Shown here piece after piece: positions 8,819-18,209 of a stretch of 54,033 nt of DNA. The position numbers were made by a program, and so were the translations under genes. This stretch comes from an uncultured Azospirillum sp. (GTDB taxonomy: Bacteria > Pseudomonadota > Alphaproteobacteria > Azospirillales > Azospirillaceae): NCBI RefSeq assembly GCF_946480385.1, contig NZ_CAMLJP010000031.1, positions 1-54,033 on the forward strand, read 5' to 3'. The notes below the pieces were generated by a model. It worked only from the letters and a program-made list of their open reading frames with translations, did no database searches and had not been told where the DNA came from. Every line of letters starts with the position of its first letter. The stretch's first letter is position 1.

Positions 8819-9301
8819 TCACTTGTAGATGCCGACATAGGCTACCAGGTCCTGACCGGGCACGCGCTTCACGTAGGTGACCTTCGGTTCGATCTTGTTG
8901 CTGGCAGGGTTCAGCCAGCGATACTCGACCCAGCCCTCGTCCTTCTCCTTGGCGACGGCCAGCACGTCCTGGACGATGAAGCGGCCATCCGGATCCTTGA
9001 CGTTGATGACGCTCTGGCCGACGCCGGCCGGGCGCGGCGGATAGACCTTCCAGGTGCCGGCGAAGTCGATGACGTTGACGTAGATCTCGCCGTGCTTGAA
9101 CGGACCGTCGGCGTTGAAGGCCTTGGCGGCCTCGTCCAGGCCCTGGGCGGCGATCAGTTCCGCCGCCTTCAGGGTGATCGACTTGGCGTCCTCCTGCGTC
9201 GGCTTGGCATCCTGTGCGATGGCAGGGGTGGACAGAGGAACCGAAACGGCAGTCCCGACGGCAATCAGGGCGACCGCCAGCAAACGAAACCACAGGCGCA
9301 T
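8819..9301 (-). CDS. Secreted Cache-domain-like protein
   Basis: A 160-residue protein starting at ATG 9301 (a TTG at 9316 is less likely). The first 30 residues form a signal peptide with an AIAQD cleavage site. The rest resembles a single Cache (small-molecule sensor) domain: an N-terminal helix with repeated Ala/Glu, then strands around YVNVIDFAGTWKVYPP, DPDGRFIVQDV and a W-x-E-Y-R-W motif, ending KRVPGQDLVAYVGIYK, typical of Cache proteins. It has no transmembrane anchor beyond the signal peptide, so it should be free in the periplasm. It immediately precedes a chemoreceptor gene. Confidence 0.82.
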   Translation of the reverse strand: MRLWFRLLAVALIAVGTAVSVPLSTPAIAQDAKPTQEDAKSITLKAAELIAAQGLDEAAKAFNADGPFKHGEIYVNVIDFAGTWKVYPPRPAGVGQSVINVKDPDGRFIVQDVLAVAKEKDEGWVEYRWLNPASNKIEPKVTYVKRVPGQDLVAYVGIYK

Positions 9302-9937
9302 GTGCAATTTCCCCAAGGAGTGGGGGGCGGACGGCGGACGCCGGGCGCCCCAGAGAGTGTTATCCGGCCGTCATCGCCTTCACGTGCGGCCATTATCACC
9401 TGAGGCTACTAGCAGAAGGTTTCATGCATTTGTCCGCCGCATTTCGACGCGTTCATACTGCATTGCGACATAGCAATAATGCAAATGATTCGCCGAATAC
9501 CGCAGCTCCAGGAGGTATTCCTTTCAGTTTGAACGCTTTAGACGACTGGCTGGCGCCATCGGAGGCGGGTGGACGGGCCGGGCGCCGTTCCATGCGGCCA
9601 ATCGACGCATCGGCCGCAAGGCCGCATCGCGCGTGACGGTTTGCCGCCCCTTTTTTCCATCGACAGCCGCGCCGTTCGGGTGGAGCATCGAAGGTCCGAT
9701 GCGGGCGCTCCGCCGGCTCCGGACCCGATGCGCGTTTCCGCCACGCGTCCGCCGCCCCCCGATCCGGACGTGCCTGTCTTCTGGAAGTGCCAGTTTCTGG
9801 AAGTGCAAGTTTTCAAACGGACTTGTCTGAAGAGCCACACGCGAACGGGCCGCCCCGGCGGCCGGCGCCAGCGGCCCATCTCCGGCCCAGGCCCCGTCCC
9901 CGGTCACGACAGCCCGAAGCTTCGACGGGAGGTGTGA
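9302..9937. other. Gene-free divergent intergenic region
   Basis: This gap of about 640 bp separates the minus-strand Cache/MCP pair from the plus-strand EF-G-like gene. No open frame here has a convincing ribosome site plus coding composition. It has an AT-richer core (9410-9540) that probably carries promoters, and two 12-bp direct repeats near its right end. Confidence 0.5.
9779..9806. repeat. Two 12-bp direct repeats
   Basis: TTCTGGAAGTGC occurs at 9779-9790 and again at 9795-9806, 16 bp apart, about 130 bp before the EF-G-like start. This could be a tandem regulator site or chance slippage. Confidence 0.4.
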
Positions 9938-11977
9938 ATGCCGCATACGCAAATCCGGACGGCGCGCTGCGCGGCGCTGGTCGGCCCCTATCTCGCCGGC
10001 AAGACGACGCTGCTGGAAAGCCTGCTGTTCGCCGCCGGGGCCGTCACCCGCAAGGGCAGCGTGCGCGACGGCAATGCCGTGGGCGACAACTCGCCGGAGG
10101 CGAAGGCCCGGTCGATGAGCACCGAGCTGAACGTCGCCTCCTTCGATTATCTGGGGGAGCGCTGGTCGATCCTGGACTGCCCCGGCTCGGTCGAGCTGAC
10201 GGGGGAGGCGCAGGCGGCGCTGATGGCCGCCGACATCGCCGTTGTGGTGGCGGAGGCGGCACCGGAGAAGGCGGTGCTGCTGGCCCCATTGTTCAAGATG
10301 CTGGACGACCACCGCATCCCGCATCTGCTGTTCATCAACAAGATAGACACGCTGGGCGACTTGCGCGTGCGCGACGTCGTCTCCGCCTATCAGGAGGTCT
10401 CGGCCCGCAAGCTGGTGCTGCGCGAAGTACCGCTGCGCGAGAACGGCCAGATCACCGGGCTGGTCGATCTGGTCAGCGAACGCGCCTGGCGCTTCAACCC
10501 ACACAAGCCGTCCGATCTGGTGGCCCTGCCCGACAGCGCTCGCGACTGGGAGGCGGAGGCGCGGCAGTCGATGCTGGAATCCGCCGCCGACTTCGATGAC
10601 GGCCTGCTGGAAAAGCTGCTGGAGGACATGGCCCCCGACAGCGTCGAACTGTACGAGACGCTGGCGCATGAACTGGCCGAGGACCTGATCGTGCCGGTCT
10701 TCTTCGGGTCGGCGGAAAACGACAACGGCGTCCGCCGCCTGCTGAAGGCCCTGCGGCACGAGGGGCCGGAGGTGTCCACCACGGCGGCCCGCATCGACAT
10801 CCCGGCAGACACGGCGGTGGCGGCGCAGGTGGTGAAGACGATGATGGGCTCTCATGCCGGAAAGCTCAGCCTCGCCCGCGTCTGGCGGGGCACCGTCACC
10901 GACGGCATGACCCTGGGCGGAGAGCGGGTGTCCGGCGTGTTCCAACTGTTCGGCCGCGACCAGACCAAGGTGCCGCAGGCCGCCGTCGGCGATCTCGTGG
11001 CGCTCGGCCGGCTGGAGAAGGCGGCAACCGGCGACCGGCTGACCGAGAAAGCCAACCTCGGCCCGCCCGACGACTGGCCGGCCGCCGCCCCGCCGGTGCA
11101 TGGGCTGGCGCTCCGCGCCGAGAACCGCAACGACGAGGTCAAGCTGTCCGCCGCCCTGCAGAAGCTGCGGGAGGAGGACCCCTCCCTGACGCTCGACCAG
11201 TCGGCGGAGACCGGCGAACTGGTGCTGTGGGGTCAGGGCGACGTGCATCTGAAACTGGCGATGGATCGGCTGCGCAGCCGCTTCAATGTCGCGGTGAAGG
11301 GCCAGCCGCCGCAGGTCCCCTACAAGGAAACGATCCGCAAGGGCACCAGCCACCACGCCCGCTTCAAGCGCCAGACCGGCGGTCACGGCCAGTTCGCCGA
11401 CATCCATGTCGAGGTCCGGCCGCTGCCGCGCGGATCGGGCATCCAGTTCGAGGATGCGGTGGTCGGCGGCGCCGTGCCGCGCCAGTATATTCCGGCGGTG
11501 GAGGCCGGCGTGCGCGAGGCGGCGGTGCGCGGGCCGCTGGGCTTTCCGGTGGTGGATTTCGCGGTGACGCTGACCGGCGGCCAGTTCCACGCCGTCGACA
11601 GTTCCGACATGGCGTTCAAGACGGTGGCGCGGCAGGCGATGGCCGACTCGCTGCCGACCTGCGAGCCGGTGCTGCTGGAACCGATCCTGACCGTCACCAT
11701 TGCGGTGCCCAGCGCCTTCACGCCGAAGGTGCAGCGTCTGGTCAGCGGCCGGCGCGGCCAGCTTCTGGGCTTCGATGCGCGGCCGGGCTGGCCCGGCTGG
11801 GACGAGGTGAAGGCGTGCATGCCACAGGCCGACATGCAGGATCTGATCGTGGAGCTGCGGTCGCTGACCTTCGGCGTCGGCAGCTACAGCGCCGAGTTCG
11901 AACGGCTTCAGGAGGTGGTCGGCAAGGCGGCCGACCGGGCCGTCGAAATCCGCCGCGATATGCTGGCGGCACAGTAA
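9938..11977 (+). CDS. EF-G-like translation GTPase paralogue
   Basis: A 679-residue protein with full EF-G architecture: GTPase domain (about 1-260), domain II, III, IV and V. G1 is GPYLAGKT (16-23), G3 is DCPGS (80-84) and G4 is NKID (134-137). The switch-II position that holds the catalytic His in true EF-G (DTPGH) is Ser84 here, and the switch-I RGIT motif is degenerate. That marks the divergent EF-G-like subfamily found beside the canonical fusA in many Alphaproteobacteria. The role is uncertain: ribosome rescue, recycling or regulation are possible. It lies alone, far from str-operon genes. A strong hairpin follows the stop. Confidence 0.9.
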   Translation: MPHTQIRTARCAALVGPYLAGKTTLLESLLFAAGAVTRKGSVRDGNAVGDNSPEAKARSMSTELNVASFDYLGERWSILDCPGSVELTGEAQAALMAADIAVVVAEAAPEKAVLLAPLFKMLDDHRIPHLLFINKIDTLGDLRVRDVVSAYQEVSARKLVLREVPLRENGQITGLVDLVSERAWRFNPHKPSDLVALPDSARDWEAEARQSMLESAADFDDGLLEKLLEDMAPDSVELYETLAHELAEDLIVPVFFGSAENDNGVRRLLKALRHEGPEVSTTAARIDIPADTAVAAQVVKTMMGSHAGKLSLARVWRGTVTDGMTLGGERVSGVFQLFGRDQTKVPQAAVGDLVALGRLEKAATGDRLTEKANLGPPDDWPAAAPPVHGLALRAENRNDEVKLSAALQKLREEDPSLTLDQSAETGELVLWGQGDVHLKLAMDRLRSRFNVAVKGQPPQVPYKETIRKGTSHHARFKRQTGGHGQFADIHVEVRPLPRGSGIQFEDAVVGGAVPRQYIPAVEAGVREAAVRGPLGFPVVDFAVTLTGGQFHAVDSSDMAFKTVARQAMADSLPTCEPVLLEPILTVTIAVPSAFTPKVQRLVSGRRGQLLGFDARPGWPGWDEVKACMPQADMQDLIVELRSLTFGVGSYSAEFERLQEVVGKAADRAVEIRRDMLAAQ

Positions 11978-11987
11978 ACGGAGGAAC

Positions 11988-12018
11988 GCTCCACCGCCCG
12001 GCTGGCGGGCGGTGGAGC
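11988..12018. terminator. Bidirectional terminator hairpin
   Basis: A perfect 13-bp stem, GCTCCACCGCCCG (11988-12000) with CGGGCGGTGGAGC (12006-12018), and a 5-base loop. It separates the convergent EF-G-like and argG genes. Confidence 0.75.
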
Positions 12019-12030
12019 CGGTCCTTAGGA

Positions 12031-13266
12031 TCAGCCGATCTTCTGCTTGGCCATGGCGCCCAGACGCAGACGGAGCGCGTTCAGCTTGATGAAGCCTTCC
12101 GCGTCCTTCTGGTTGTAGACGCTGTCCTGCTCGAAGGTCACATAGTCCATGCGGTACAGCGAGTTCGGCGACTTGCGGCCGACGACCGTGACGTTGCCCT
12201 TGAACAGCTTCAGACGGACGGTGCCGTTGACCAGCGACTGGGTCTGGTCGATCAGCGCCTGGATGGCCAGACGCTCCGGGCTCCACCAGTAGCCGCAATA
12301 GATCAGCTCGGCGTAGCGCGGCATCAGCTCGTCCTTCAGGTGCCCGGCACCGCGGTCGAGGGTGATGCTCTCCATGGCACGGTGGGCCACCAGCAGGATG
12401 CTGCCGCCCGGGGTCTCGTAGACGCCGCGCGACTTCATGCCGACATAGCGGTTCTCGACCAGATCGAGGCGGCCGATGCCGTTCTCGCCGCCCAGGCGGT
12501 TCAGCTCGGTCAGCAGGGCCGCCGGCGACAGCGCCTTGCCGTCGATGGCGACCGCGTCACCGTTCTTGAACTCGACCTCGATGTAGGTCGGGGTGTCCGG
12601 CGCCTTTTCCGGGGCGACGGAGCGGGTGAACATGTCCTCGTCCGGCTCGACCCACGGATCCTCCAGCGCCTTGCCCTCGTACGAGATGTGCAGGAGGTTG
12701 GCGTCGGTGGAGTAGGGCGCCTCGCCGCGCTTGTCCTTCGCGATCGGAATCTGGTTCTTCTCGGCGTAGTCCAGCAGCGTGGTGCGGCTGTTCAGGGTCC
12801 ACTCTCGCCACGGGGCGATGACCGTGATGTCCGGACGCAGGGCGTAATAGCCCAGCTCGAAGCGGACCTGGTCGTTGCCCTTGCCGGTGGCGCCATGGGC
12901 GACGGCGTCGGCGCCGACCATGTTGGCGATCTCGATCTGGCGCTTGGCGATCAGCGGCCGGGCGATCGAGGTGCCAAGCAGGTAGGTGCCCTCGTAGAGC
13001 GTGTTGGCGCGGAACATCGGGAAGACGAAGTCCCGCACGAATTCCTCGCGCAGGTCGTCGATGAAGATGTTTTCCGGCTTGATGCCCAGAAGCTCGGCCT
13101 TCTTGCGGGCGGGCTCCAACTCCTCGCCCTGGCCGAGGTCGGCGGTGAAGGTCACCACCTCGCAGGAATAGGTTTCCTGCAGCCACTTCAGGATGACCGA
13201 GGTGTCGAGGCCGCCCGAATAGGCGAGCACCACTTTCTTGATCTGTTTGCCGGACGCGCCGCTCAT
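12031..13266 (-). CDS. argG: Argininosuccinate synthase
   Basis: A 411-residue protein that joins citrulline and aspartate using ATP to form argininosuccinate, the penultimate step of arginine synthesis. The N-terminal P-loop AYSGGLDTS (about 14-22) is the N-type ATP pyrophosphatase signature. The citrulline/aspartate site motifs [13 protein letters not shown] and [11 protein letters not shown] are intact. Length equals the bacterial type I family. It is a single gene on the minus strand, with the SH3-domain gene upstream in the same direction after about 110 bp. Confidence 0.98.
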   Translation of the reverse strand: MSGASGKQIKKVVLAYSGGLDTSVILKWLQETYSCEVVTFTADLGQGEELEPARKKAELLGIKPENIFIDDLREEFVRDFVFPMFRANTLYEGTYLLGTSIARPLIAKRQIEIANMVGADAVAHGATGKGNDQVRFELGYYALRPDITVIAPWREWTLNSRTTLLDYAEKNQIPIAKDKRGEAPYSTDANLLHISYEGKALEDPWVEPDEDMFTRSVAPEKAPDTPTYIEVEFKNGDAVAIDGKALSPAALLTELNRLGGENGIGRLDLVENRYVGMKSRGVYETPGGSILLVAHRAMESITLDRGAGHLKDELMPRYAELIYCGYWWSPERLAIQALIDQTQSLVNGTVRLKLFKGNVTVVGRKSPNSLYRMDYVTFEQDSVYNQKDAEGFIKLNALRLRLGAMAKQKIG

Positions 13267-13375
13267 GGGACTGCTCTTGCAGTAGAGAAAGGTAAGGCCG
13301 CGACCGTACGGCCTTTCCCGCCCGCCTTCAAGCCCCCCTGGGTTCCAATGCGGCGCCGGGAGGGGACGGAGCCGG

Positions 13376-13921
13376 CTACTCGATCTTCTCGCCGGGATAG
13401 GTGCCCCAGAAATCGGTGCGCTTCATCCAGCCGCGATAGCCCTTCACGTCGACCTCGCACCACTCGTCGCGGCACTTCTTCAGCGACCCGACGACGCCGG
13501 GCTCCGCCCGTGCCACCACCGCGCTGTCGCCGCGCGGCCCCTCGTAGATCGCGCGGGTCTGGCCGACGATCAGGATGCCGCGGCGGCCGGACAGCGCGCT
13601 CTGGTGAACCCAGCCTTCCGCCCCTTCCCAGTCGCGGATGCGGCGCCAGGTGTCGAATTCCTGGATGATCTCCACCGGCATGTCCTTGCGCTTGAAGACC
13701 CATTCGATGGGATAGCTGCCGTTGGGGCCGGAGCGCAGGTTCACCTCGCCGACGCGCACGGTGACGAAGCGGGGGATCGGCAGGCCCGACGCGTGGGTTG
13801 GATCCTTGCTTTCCGCGGCGAACGCGGCGCCCGTGCCGGTAACCGCGCCGCCCGCGACGAGCCCCATGCCCAGCCCCAGAACGAGGGCCAGGGAGGCGAG
13901 GACGGAGCGGCGGACAGACAT
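13376..13921 (-). CDS. Secreted SH3-domain protein
   Basis: A 181-residue protein with an N-terminal signal peptide (1-36, ending AFAAE). The mature part holds two bacterial SH3-like folds: residues 52-105 ([18 protein letters not shown] and W-x-x-I-R-D motifs) and 110-175 ([24 protein letters not shown]). These domains usually bind cell wall or protein partners in the periplasm. It is divergent from the 2-hydroxyacid dehydrogenase gene, an arrangement I recall as common in Rhodospirillales. No catalytic domain is attached. Confidence 0.88.
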   Translation of the reverse strand: MSVRRSVLASLALVLGLGMGLVAGGAVTGTGAAFAAESKDPTHASGLPIPRFVTVRVGEVNLRSGPNGSYPIEWVFKRKDMPVEIIQEFDTWRRIRDWEGAEGWVHQSALSGRRGILIVGQTRAIYEGPRGDSAVVARAEPGVVGSLKKCRDEWCEVDVKGYRGWMKRTDFWGTYPGEKIE

Positions 13922-14154
13922 GGCGGCACCGGAGCTGACGAGGGAAAAAACCGGGCCGCACTATAGAGACCACCCGTTCGATAGGGCAAGCGCCGCCACC
14001 CCGATCCGAGGCTGCAATCTCCCTCCCGCAGGACGGGCTTTCGCGACGGACTTCTGGACAGTCCCACAACCGCTTGGTATGGCAACCATGGACCGGAGCA
14101 GCCCGTGCCGGGACCTTGATGCGGGCGGGCCGGGGCAAGGGAGGACCAGCACCG

Positions 14155-15144
14155 ATGACCGACAAGAAGAAGCCGCTCGTTGTCGTCACCCGCAAGCTGC
14201 CGGACGTCATCGAGACGCGGATGATGGAGCTGTTCGACACCCGGCTCAATCCGGACGACGTGCCGCTGACCCCTGTACAGATGCAGGAGGCGATGGCCAT
14301 CGCCGAGGTGCTGGTGCCCACCGTCACCGACCGCATCGACCGCGCGCTGATCGAAGCCGCCGGGCCGCAGCTGCGGCTGATCGCCTCCTTCGGCACCGGC
14401 GTCGACCACATCGACCTGAAGGCGGCGCGCGAGCGCGGCATCGTCGTCACCAACACCCCCGGCGTCCTGACCGAGGACACCGCCGACATGACGATGGCGC
14501 TGCTGCTGGCCACCGCGCGCCGCGTGGCGGAGGGCGAGCGGCTGGTCCGCTCCGGCCAGTGGACCGGCTGGGGGCCGACCACCATGCTGGGCCACCGCAT
14601 CAGCGGCAAGCGTCTGGGCATTCTGGGCATGGGCCGCATCGGCTCGGCGCTGGCCAAGCGGGCGCGCGCCTTCGGCATGTCGATCCACTATCACAACCGC
14701 CGCCGCGTCCATCCGGAGCTGGAGCAGGAGCTGGAGGCGACCTACTGGTCCAGCCTGGACCAGATGCTGGCGCGGATGGACATCGTGTCGATCAACTGCC
14801 CGCACACGCCGGCCACCTACCACCTGCTGTCGGAACGCCGGCTGAAGCTGCTGCGCCCGCACTGCTACATCGTCAACACCTCGCGCGGCGAGGTGATCGA
14901 CGAAGTGGCGCTGACCCGCATGCTGTCGAAGGGCGAGATCGCCGGCGCCGGCCTGGACGTGTTCGAGCATGAGCCGGCGGTCAACCCGAAGCTCCTGCGG
15001 CTGGACAATGTCGTCCTGCTGCCGCACATGGGCTCCGCCACCATCGAGGGCCGCATCGACATGGGCGAGAAGGTGGTGATCAACATCAAGACCTTCACCG
15101 ACGGCCACGCCCCGCCCGACCGCGTTCTGGAAGCGCTGCTGTAA
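14155..15144 (+). CDS. D-2-hydroxyacid dehydrogenase (glyoxylate/hydroxypyruvate reductase-like)
   Basis: A 329-residue NAD(P)-dependent dehydrogenase starting at ATG 14155 behind GGGAGG; an upstream in-frame start at 14074 has no such site. The Rossmann motif GMGRIGSALAKR (about 159-170) binds the cofactor. The catalytic Arg lies in the NTSRGEVID segment, Glu near EHEPAVNP, and His in LPHMGSAT, as in D-isomer 2-hydroxyacid dehydrogenases. Substrate is probably glyoxylate or hydroxypyruvate; it lacks the ACT/ASB domains of SerA. The specific substrate cannot be read from the sequence. Confidence 0.92.
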   Translation: MTDKKKPLVVVTRKLPDVIETRMMELFDTRLNPDDVPLTPVQMQEAMAIAEVLVPTVTDRIDRALIEAAGPQLRLIASFGTGVDHIDLKAARERGIVVTNTPGVLTEDTADMTMALLLATARRVAEGERLVRSGQWTGWGPTTMLGHRISGKRLGILGMGRIGSALAKRARAFGMSIHYHNRRRVHPELEQELEATYWSSLDQMLARMDIVSINCPHTPATYHLLSERRLKLLRPHCYIVNTSRGEVIDEVALTRMLSKGEIAGAGLDVFEHEPAVNPKLLRLDNVVLLPHMGSATIEGRIDMGEKVVINIKTFTDGHAPPDRVLEALL

Positions 15145-15154
15145 GGGAGGGAAT

Positions 15155-15190
15155 CCTTCCCCCCTCGGACGGTGTCCGGAGTGGGGAAGG
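15155..15190. terminator. Hairpin between convergent genes
   Basis: CCTTCCCC (15155-15162) pairs with GGGGAAGG (15183-15190), and the inner arms GGAC/GTCC pair around a GGT loop. It sits between the dehydrogenase stop and the MarR gene end. Confidence 0.6.
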
Positions 15191-15196
15191 GACCGC

Positions 15197-15655
15197 TCAG
15201 GACGTAGAGGCCTCCAGTGCGGCGGCCTCCCGCGTCGGTACATCCTGCAACGCCGCCTCCAGCCTTGCCTTGGCGGCGGCGGCCAGTTCCTCGTCGGCCT
15301 GGATGCGGGCCATGTCCTCAGGCGCGACGGCGCCAGCGGCGATCACCAGCTCGGCGAAATCGGACAGATAGACGCTGCCCTTCACGGTGCGCTGGACCAG
15401 CACGTTGCGCTTGTCCTCCGCATCGCGCTTGCGTTTGACGAAGCCCAGCACCGACAGGCGGTCGAGCGCGCGGGTCACCGCCGGCTTCGAAATGTTCAGC
15501 AGGGATGCCAGACCGCGCACCGTGTGCGGCGGGTCGGTCAGATAGACCTGGAGAAGGATCGCCAGCTGCCGCGCCGACAGGTCCGGCGCATCCTTGCGGA
15601 CGCTGGCGACCAGCGCGGTGCGCCACAACCCGAGCGCCTTGAGGTTCCGTGCCAT
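15197..15655 (-). CDS. MarR-family transcriptional regulator
   Basis: A 152-residue protein with a winged helix-turn-helix at about 35-105. Helix 3 reads LLNISKPAVTRALDRLSVLG and the wing contains KRKRDAEDKRNVLVQRT, both MarR hallmarks. Flanking helices serve dimerisation. The C-terminal 30 residues are Ala/Glu-rich. MarR proteins repress efflux, stress or catabolic genes and release DNA on ligand binding. No obvious target gene is divergent from it: the next gene upstream runs the same way, so the target may be elsewhere or itself. Confidence 0.92.
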   Translation of the reverse strand: MARNLKALGLWRTALVASVRKDAPDLSARQLAILLQVYLTDPPHTVRGLASLLNISKPAVTRALDRLSVLGFVKRKRDAEDKRNVLVQRTVKGSVYLSDFAELVIAAGAVAPEDMARIQADEELAAAAKARLEAALQDVPTREAAALEASTS

Positions 15656-15778
15656 GCCTCCCCCCGGAAAGCCGCGCCCGGTTCCGCAACCGCAGCACGC
15701 GCCGCGAAGTGTCGCTTACCCGAACGATGCAGGCAAGACTTTCGCGTTCCCGGGAGAAGGTACGGCGTCGGTGCCTGC

Positions 15779-17287
15779 CTACTTTCCCTCGTGCTTCAGC
15801 ACCACCGGCTTGGCCGTGCCGGTGACCAGCAGACTGCCGCCGGCAAGCGGGACGATGGTCAGGCTGCCGCCGGCCGACACCGGAGCGAGGCTGACCGCTT
15901 GGCGGGCGGCATTCGGAGCCGGCTTGACGTCCTTCGGCACCTCCTTGGGGTCGAAGGGGGCGTCCTCCCCCTGGCCGGCGACGTCAAAACCGCCGCACTC
16001 GCTGCCGACGCAGATGGCGGTCTCGTCGATGCGCGCCTTTCCGGCGGGATTGGTGAAGGGCGTGTCCTCGGACCCGCCGCCGTTCCAGCTCCAACTGCCG
16101 CGCAGCCAGTCGGGAAGGCGGGTGTCCTTCTGGAGTTCCAGATTGTCGGTGATCAGGCCGACGCTGCCGCTCAATCCTTGCGCGGCCACCGCCTCGGCCA
16201 CCCGGCGGGCTTCCGGCTTGGCCATGCCGTAGCGGGCGGCGATCTGCGACGTCCAGTCCGTCACCGCCGCCTCCACCGCCTTGCGCAGGCGGTCGCCCCA
16301 GCCGGGCGCGATCCAACGCGGGTTGGACCAGCCGGCGGTATCCTTGAGCAGCGGGGCCAGCTGCGGCGCATCGGCGACGAAAAGGCGCGGATCGACCGCC
16401 GACTTCATGCGGTCGATGCCCATCTGGCGGTAGGTCGCGAAGCGGATGGTGCCGGTGCGGTTGGAGGCCGCCTCCAGCATCGGTGCGAACAGCTCGTCCA
16501 CCGCCTTCCAGGCCGGGGAGGCGAACAGGGCGTTGTCGTCAGGGCAGGCGGGATAGGCGCCGAAATTGTCGCGGCTGCTGCCATAGAGCGGCTCCATCGC
16601 CTTCCAGGCCGCCGCCCCCCGCTTTTCCATCACCGAGCAGGGCCAGGCCATCTCCACATCGTCGCTGACGACGCGGAGCGCGGTGAGGAAGCCGTCGTCG
16701 GTGGCGAGATCGACCCCGGACGCGGTTTCGCGGGCATAGGAATCGTCGATGCCCGCGATGGCCTCGCGCAGCAGCGCCTCGGCCTTGGCGCGGTCGGGGG
16801 AGGGACCGAAGCGCAGCAGATAGGCGCTCCACCCCTTGCCCAGCCCGCCTCGGAATTCGGCCAGCCGCTTGGCGGCGCCGGCCGGGTCGGTTGCGATGCC
16901 GTCGACGGCGGCGGTCAGCGTGGCGACCGCCTTGGGCACCGACTCGGACAGGGCCGTGTGCCGGGCGTCCAGCACCGGGCCAAGGCAGGCGCCGGGGGAG
17001 GGCGCTGCCGCACATTGGTTGCGTTGGGCCAGCCACGCCCGCTGTTCGGTGCGCAGCCGCTCACGGTCGGCGGTGCCCGACAGATCCTGCAGGGTTTTGT
17101 AGGCGTCGGCGATCTCGCGGTCGGCATCGGCCAGTTTGGGATCGGCGCAGATCGCCTTTTCCACCGGCGTGGCGGCCGCCTTGCAATCGAAGGACGGCTC
17201 GGCCCGCGCGGTGCCGACCGCAACCGTGACCGAGAGTGCCAGCGCTGCTCCCACGAGCGTCGCACGGCCGATCAATCGGCTTCCCAT
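15779..17287 (-). CDS. Secreted LprI/DUF1311-domain protein
   Basis: A 502-residue exported protein. ATG 17287 is used because it gives a clean signal peptide (about 1-30, ARAEP); several upstream in-frame ATGs exist. Residues 33-110 form a DUF1311/LprI-type domain with the pattern C-x5-E-x-x-IC, then LADADREIADAYKTLQ and a second Cys pair. LprI-like domains include lysozyme inhibitors and are common in secreted gammaproteobacterial and alphaproteobacterial proteins. The rest (110-502) matches no family I know; it is Ala/Trp-rich with several Cys residues and ends in a beta-rich segment. Function is unknown beyond probable periplasmic location. Confidence 0.8.
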   Translation of the reverse strand: MGSRLIGRATLVGAALALSVTVAVGTARAEPSFDCKAAATPVEKAICADPKLADADREIADAYKTLQDLSGTADRERLRTEQRAWLAQRNQCAAAPSPGACLGPVLDARHTALSESVPKAVATLTAAVDGIATDPAGAAKRLAEFRGGLGKGWSAYLLRFGPSPDRAKAEALLREAIAGIDDSYARETASGVDLATDDGFLTALRVVSDDVEMAWPCSVMEKRGAAAWKAMEPLYGSSRDNFGAYPACPDDNALFASPAWKAVDELFAPMLEAASNRTGTIRFATYRQMGIDRMKSAVDPRLFVADAPQLAPLLKDTAGWSNPRWIAPGWGDRLRKAVEAAVTDWTSQIAARYGMAKPEARRVAEAVAAQGLSGSVGLITDNLELQKDTRLPDWLRGSWSWNGGGSEDTPFTNPAGKARIDETAICVGSECGGFDVAGQGEDAPFDPKEVPKDVKPAPNAARQAVSLAPVSAGGSLTIVPLAGGSLLVTGTAKPVVLKHEGK

Positions 17288-17405
17288 GTCTCTCTGGCCC
17301 ATCACTGCCCGGCCCATCTTGTTTCCCATGGATCGTGATCCGGGGAAGATACGGAATCGGCAGCCGCTTGTCCCATGCGGCCCCGGCATTTCAGAGAAAA
17401 GCCGA

Positions 17406-18050
17406 TCAGAGAAACGCCATTGTGATCGCGGCGAAGTGGCAGCTGGCGGCGGCCAGCACCAGCAAATGCCAGACCGCGTTGTTGTAGGGCATCCGCTCCA
17501 TCAGGTGAAAGACGACGCCGACGGTGTAGACCAGCCCGCCGGCGATCAGCAGCCACAGGGCGGGGGCCGACAATGCCGTCCCCAACGGCTCCAACGCGGT
17601 GACGACCGCCCAGCCGAGCCCGAGATTGAGCGCCAGCCCCAGTCGGTTGAAGCGGCCCGGAAAGCGCAGTTTCAGCGCTGCGCCGAAGGCGGCCCCGCCC
17701 CACACGGCGCCGCCCAGCCCAATCCCCTGGCCCAGCCCCAGCGTGAAGGGCGTGTAGGTGCCGGCGATCATCACGAAGATCATGGCGTGGTCGATCCGCC
17801 GTAGCAGAGCCTTGCCCAGGCCTGGCGGAGCGAGGTTGTAGGCGGCGGATGCCGTCAGCATCCCCACCAACCCCAAGCCGTAGATGGTCAGCGCCAGCGC
17901 TGTGCGAACCGGAACCGCACCGGAGAAGACGCCGGCATTCAGCAGCCAGACGAAACCGGCGACGCCCGCCGTCACCCCGACGGCATGGACGGCCGCATCC
18001 GCCCGCCGCTCGGCGACGCTGTAGACGGGAAACTGGTCGGCATCCGGCAT
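17406..18050 (-). CDS. Hemolysin III/PAQR-family membrane protein
   Basis: A 214-residue polytopic membrane protein with about seven transmembrane helices. It starts at ATG 18050 in a short polar N-terminus that leads to the family helix VHAVGVTAGVAGFVWLL. Conserved HlyIII residues are visible: SAAYNL in TM3, RIDHAMIFVMIAGTYTPF in the middle helices, and the C-terminal FHLMERMPYNNAVWHL histidines that resemble the metal site of PAQR hydrolases. Despite the name, haemolytic activity is doubtful for most members; a lipid or metal-linked role is more likely. Confidence 0.92.
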   Translation of the reverse strand: MPDADQFPVYSVAERRADAAVHAVGVTAGVAGFVWLLNAGVFSGAVPVRTALALTIYGLGLVGMLTASAAYNLAPPGLGKALLRRIDHAMIFVMIAGTYTPFTLGLGQGIGLGGAVWGGAAFGAALKLRFPGRFNRLGLALNLGLGWAVVTALEPLGTALSAPALWLLIAGGLVYTVGVVFHLMERMPYNNAVWHLLVLAAASCHFAAITMAFL

Positions 18051-18209
18051 CGGCACACCATCCCGGTCGACGCAAGGAGGGCGACCGCCGGAACGGCGCC
18101 TGCGTCGAACATGGTGTGCCGGCCGCGGCGGCGCCACGGGTCCTGTCCGATGGTCGGACCCCGGCGGCCGGTGCTTCGGCGAACCGCTTATGCGGGATGG
18201 GCCGGGCGG

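Noticed and set aside
6437..9403. A 988-residue plus-strand open frame
   Set aside because: It runs opposite the well-supported dps, MCP and Cache-like genes; its Gly/Arg/His-rich composition is that of an antisense frame in GC-rich DNA.
9424..9636. A 70-residue frame in the 9.3-9.9 kb gap
   Set aside because: It has an ATG with AGAAGG nearby, but the spacing is short, the Ala/Arg-rich second half looks non-coding, and there is no family resemblance. It could be revisited with expression data.
9524..12298. A 924-residue minus-strand open frame
   Set aside because: It overlaps the EF-G-like gene on the other strand and the argG end in a different frame; composition (Gln/Arg/His/Gly-rich) is non-coding.
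15524..17338. A 604-residue plus-strand frame
   Set aside because: Antisense to the LprI-like gene, with Gly/Arg-rich non-coding composition.
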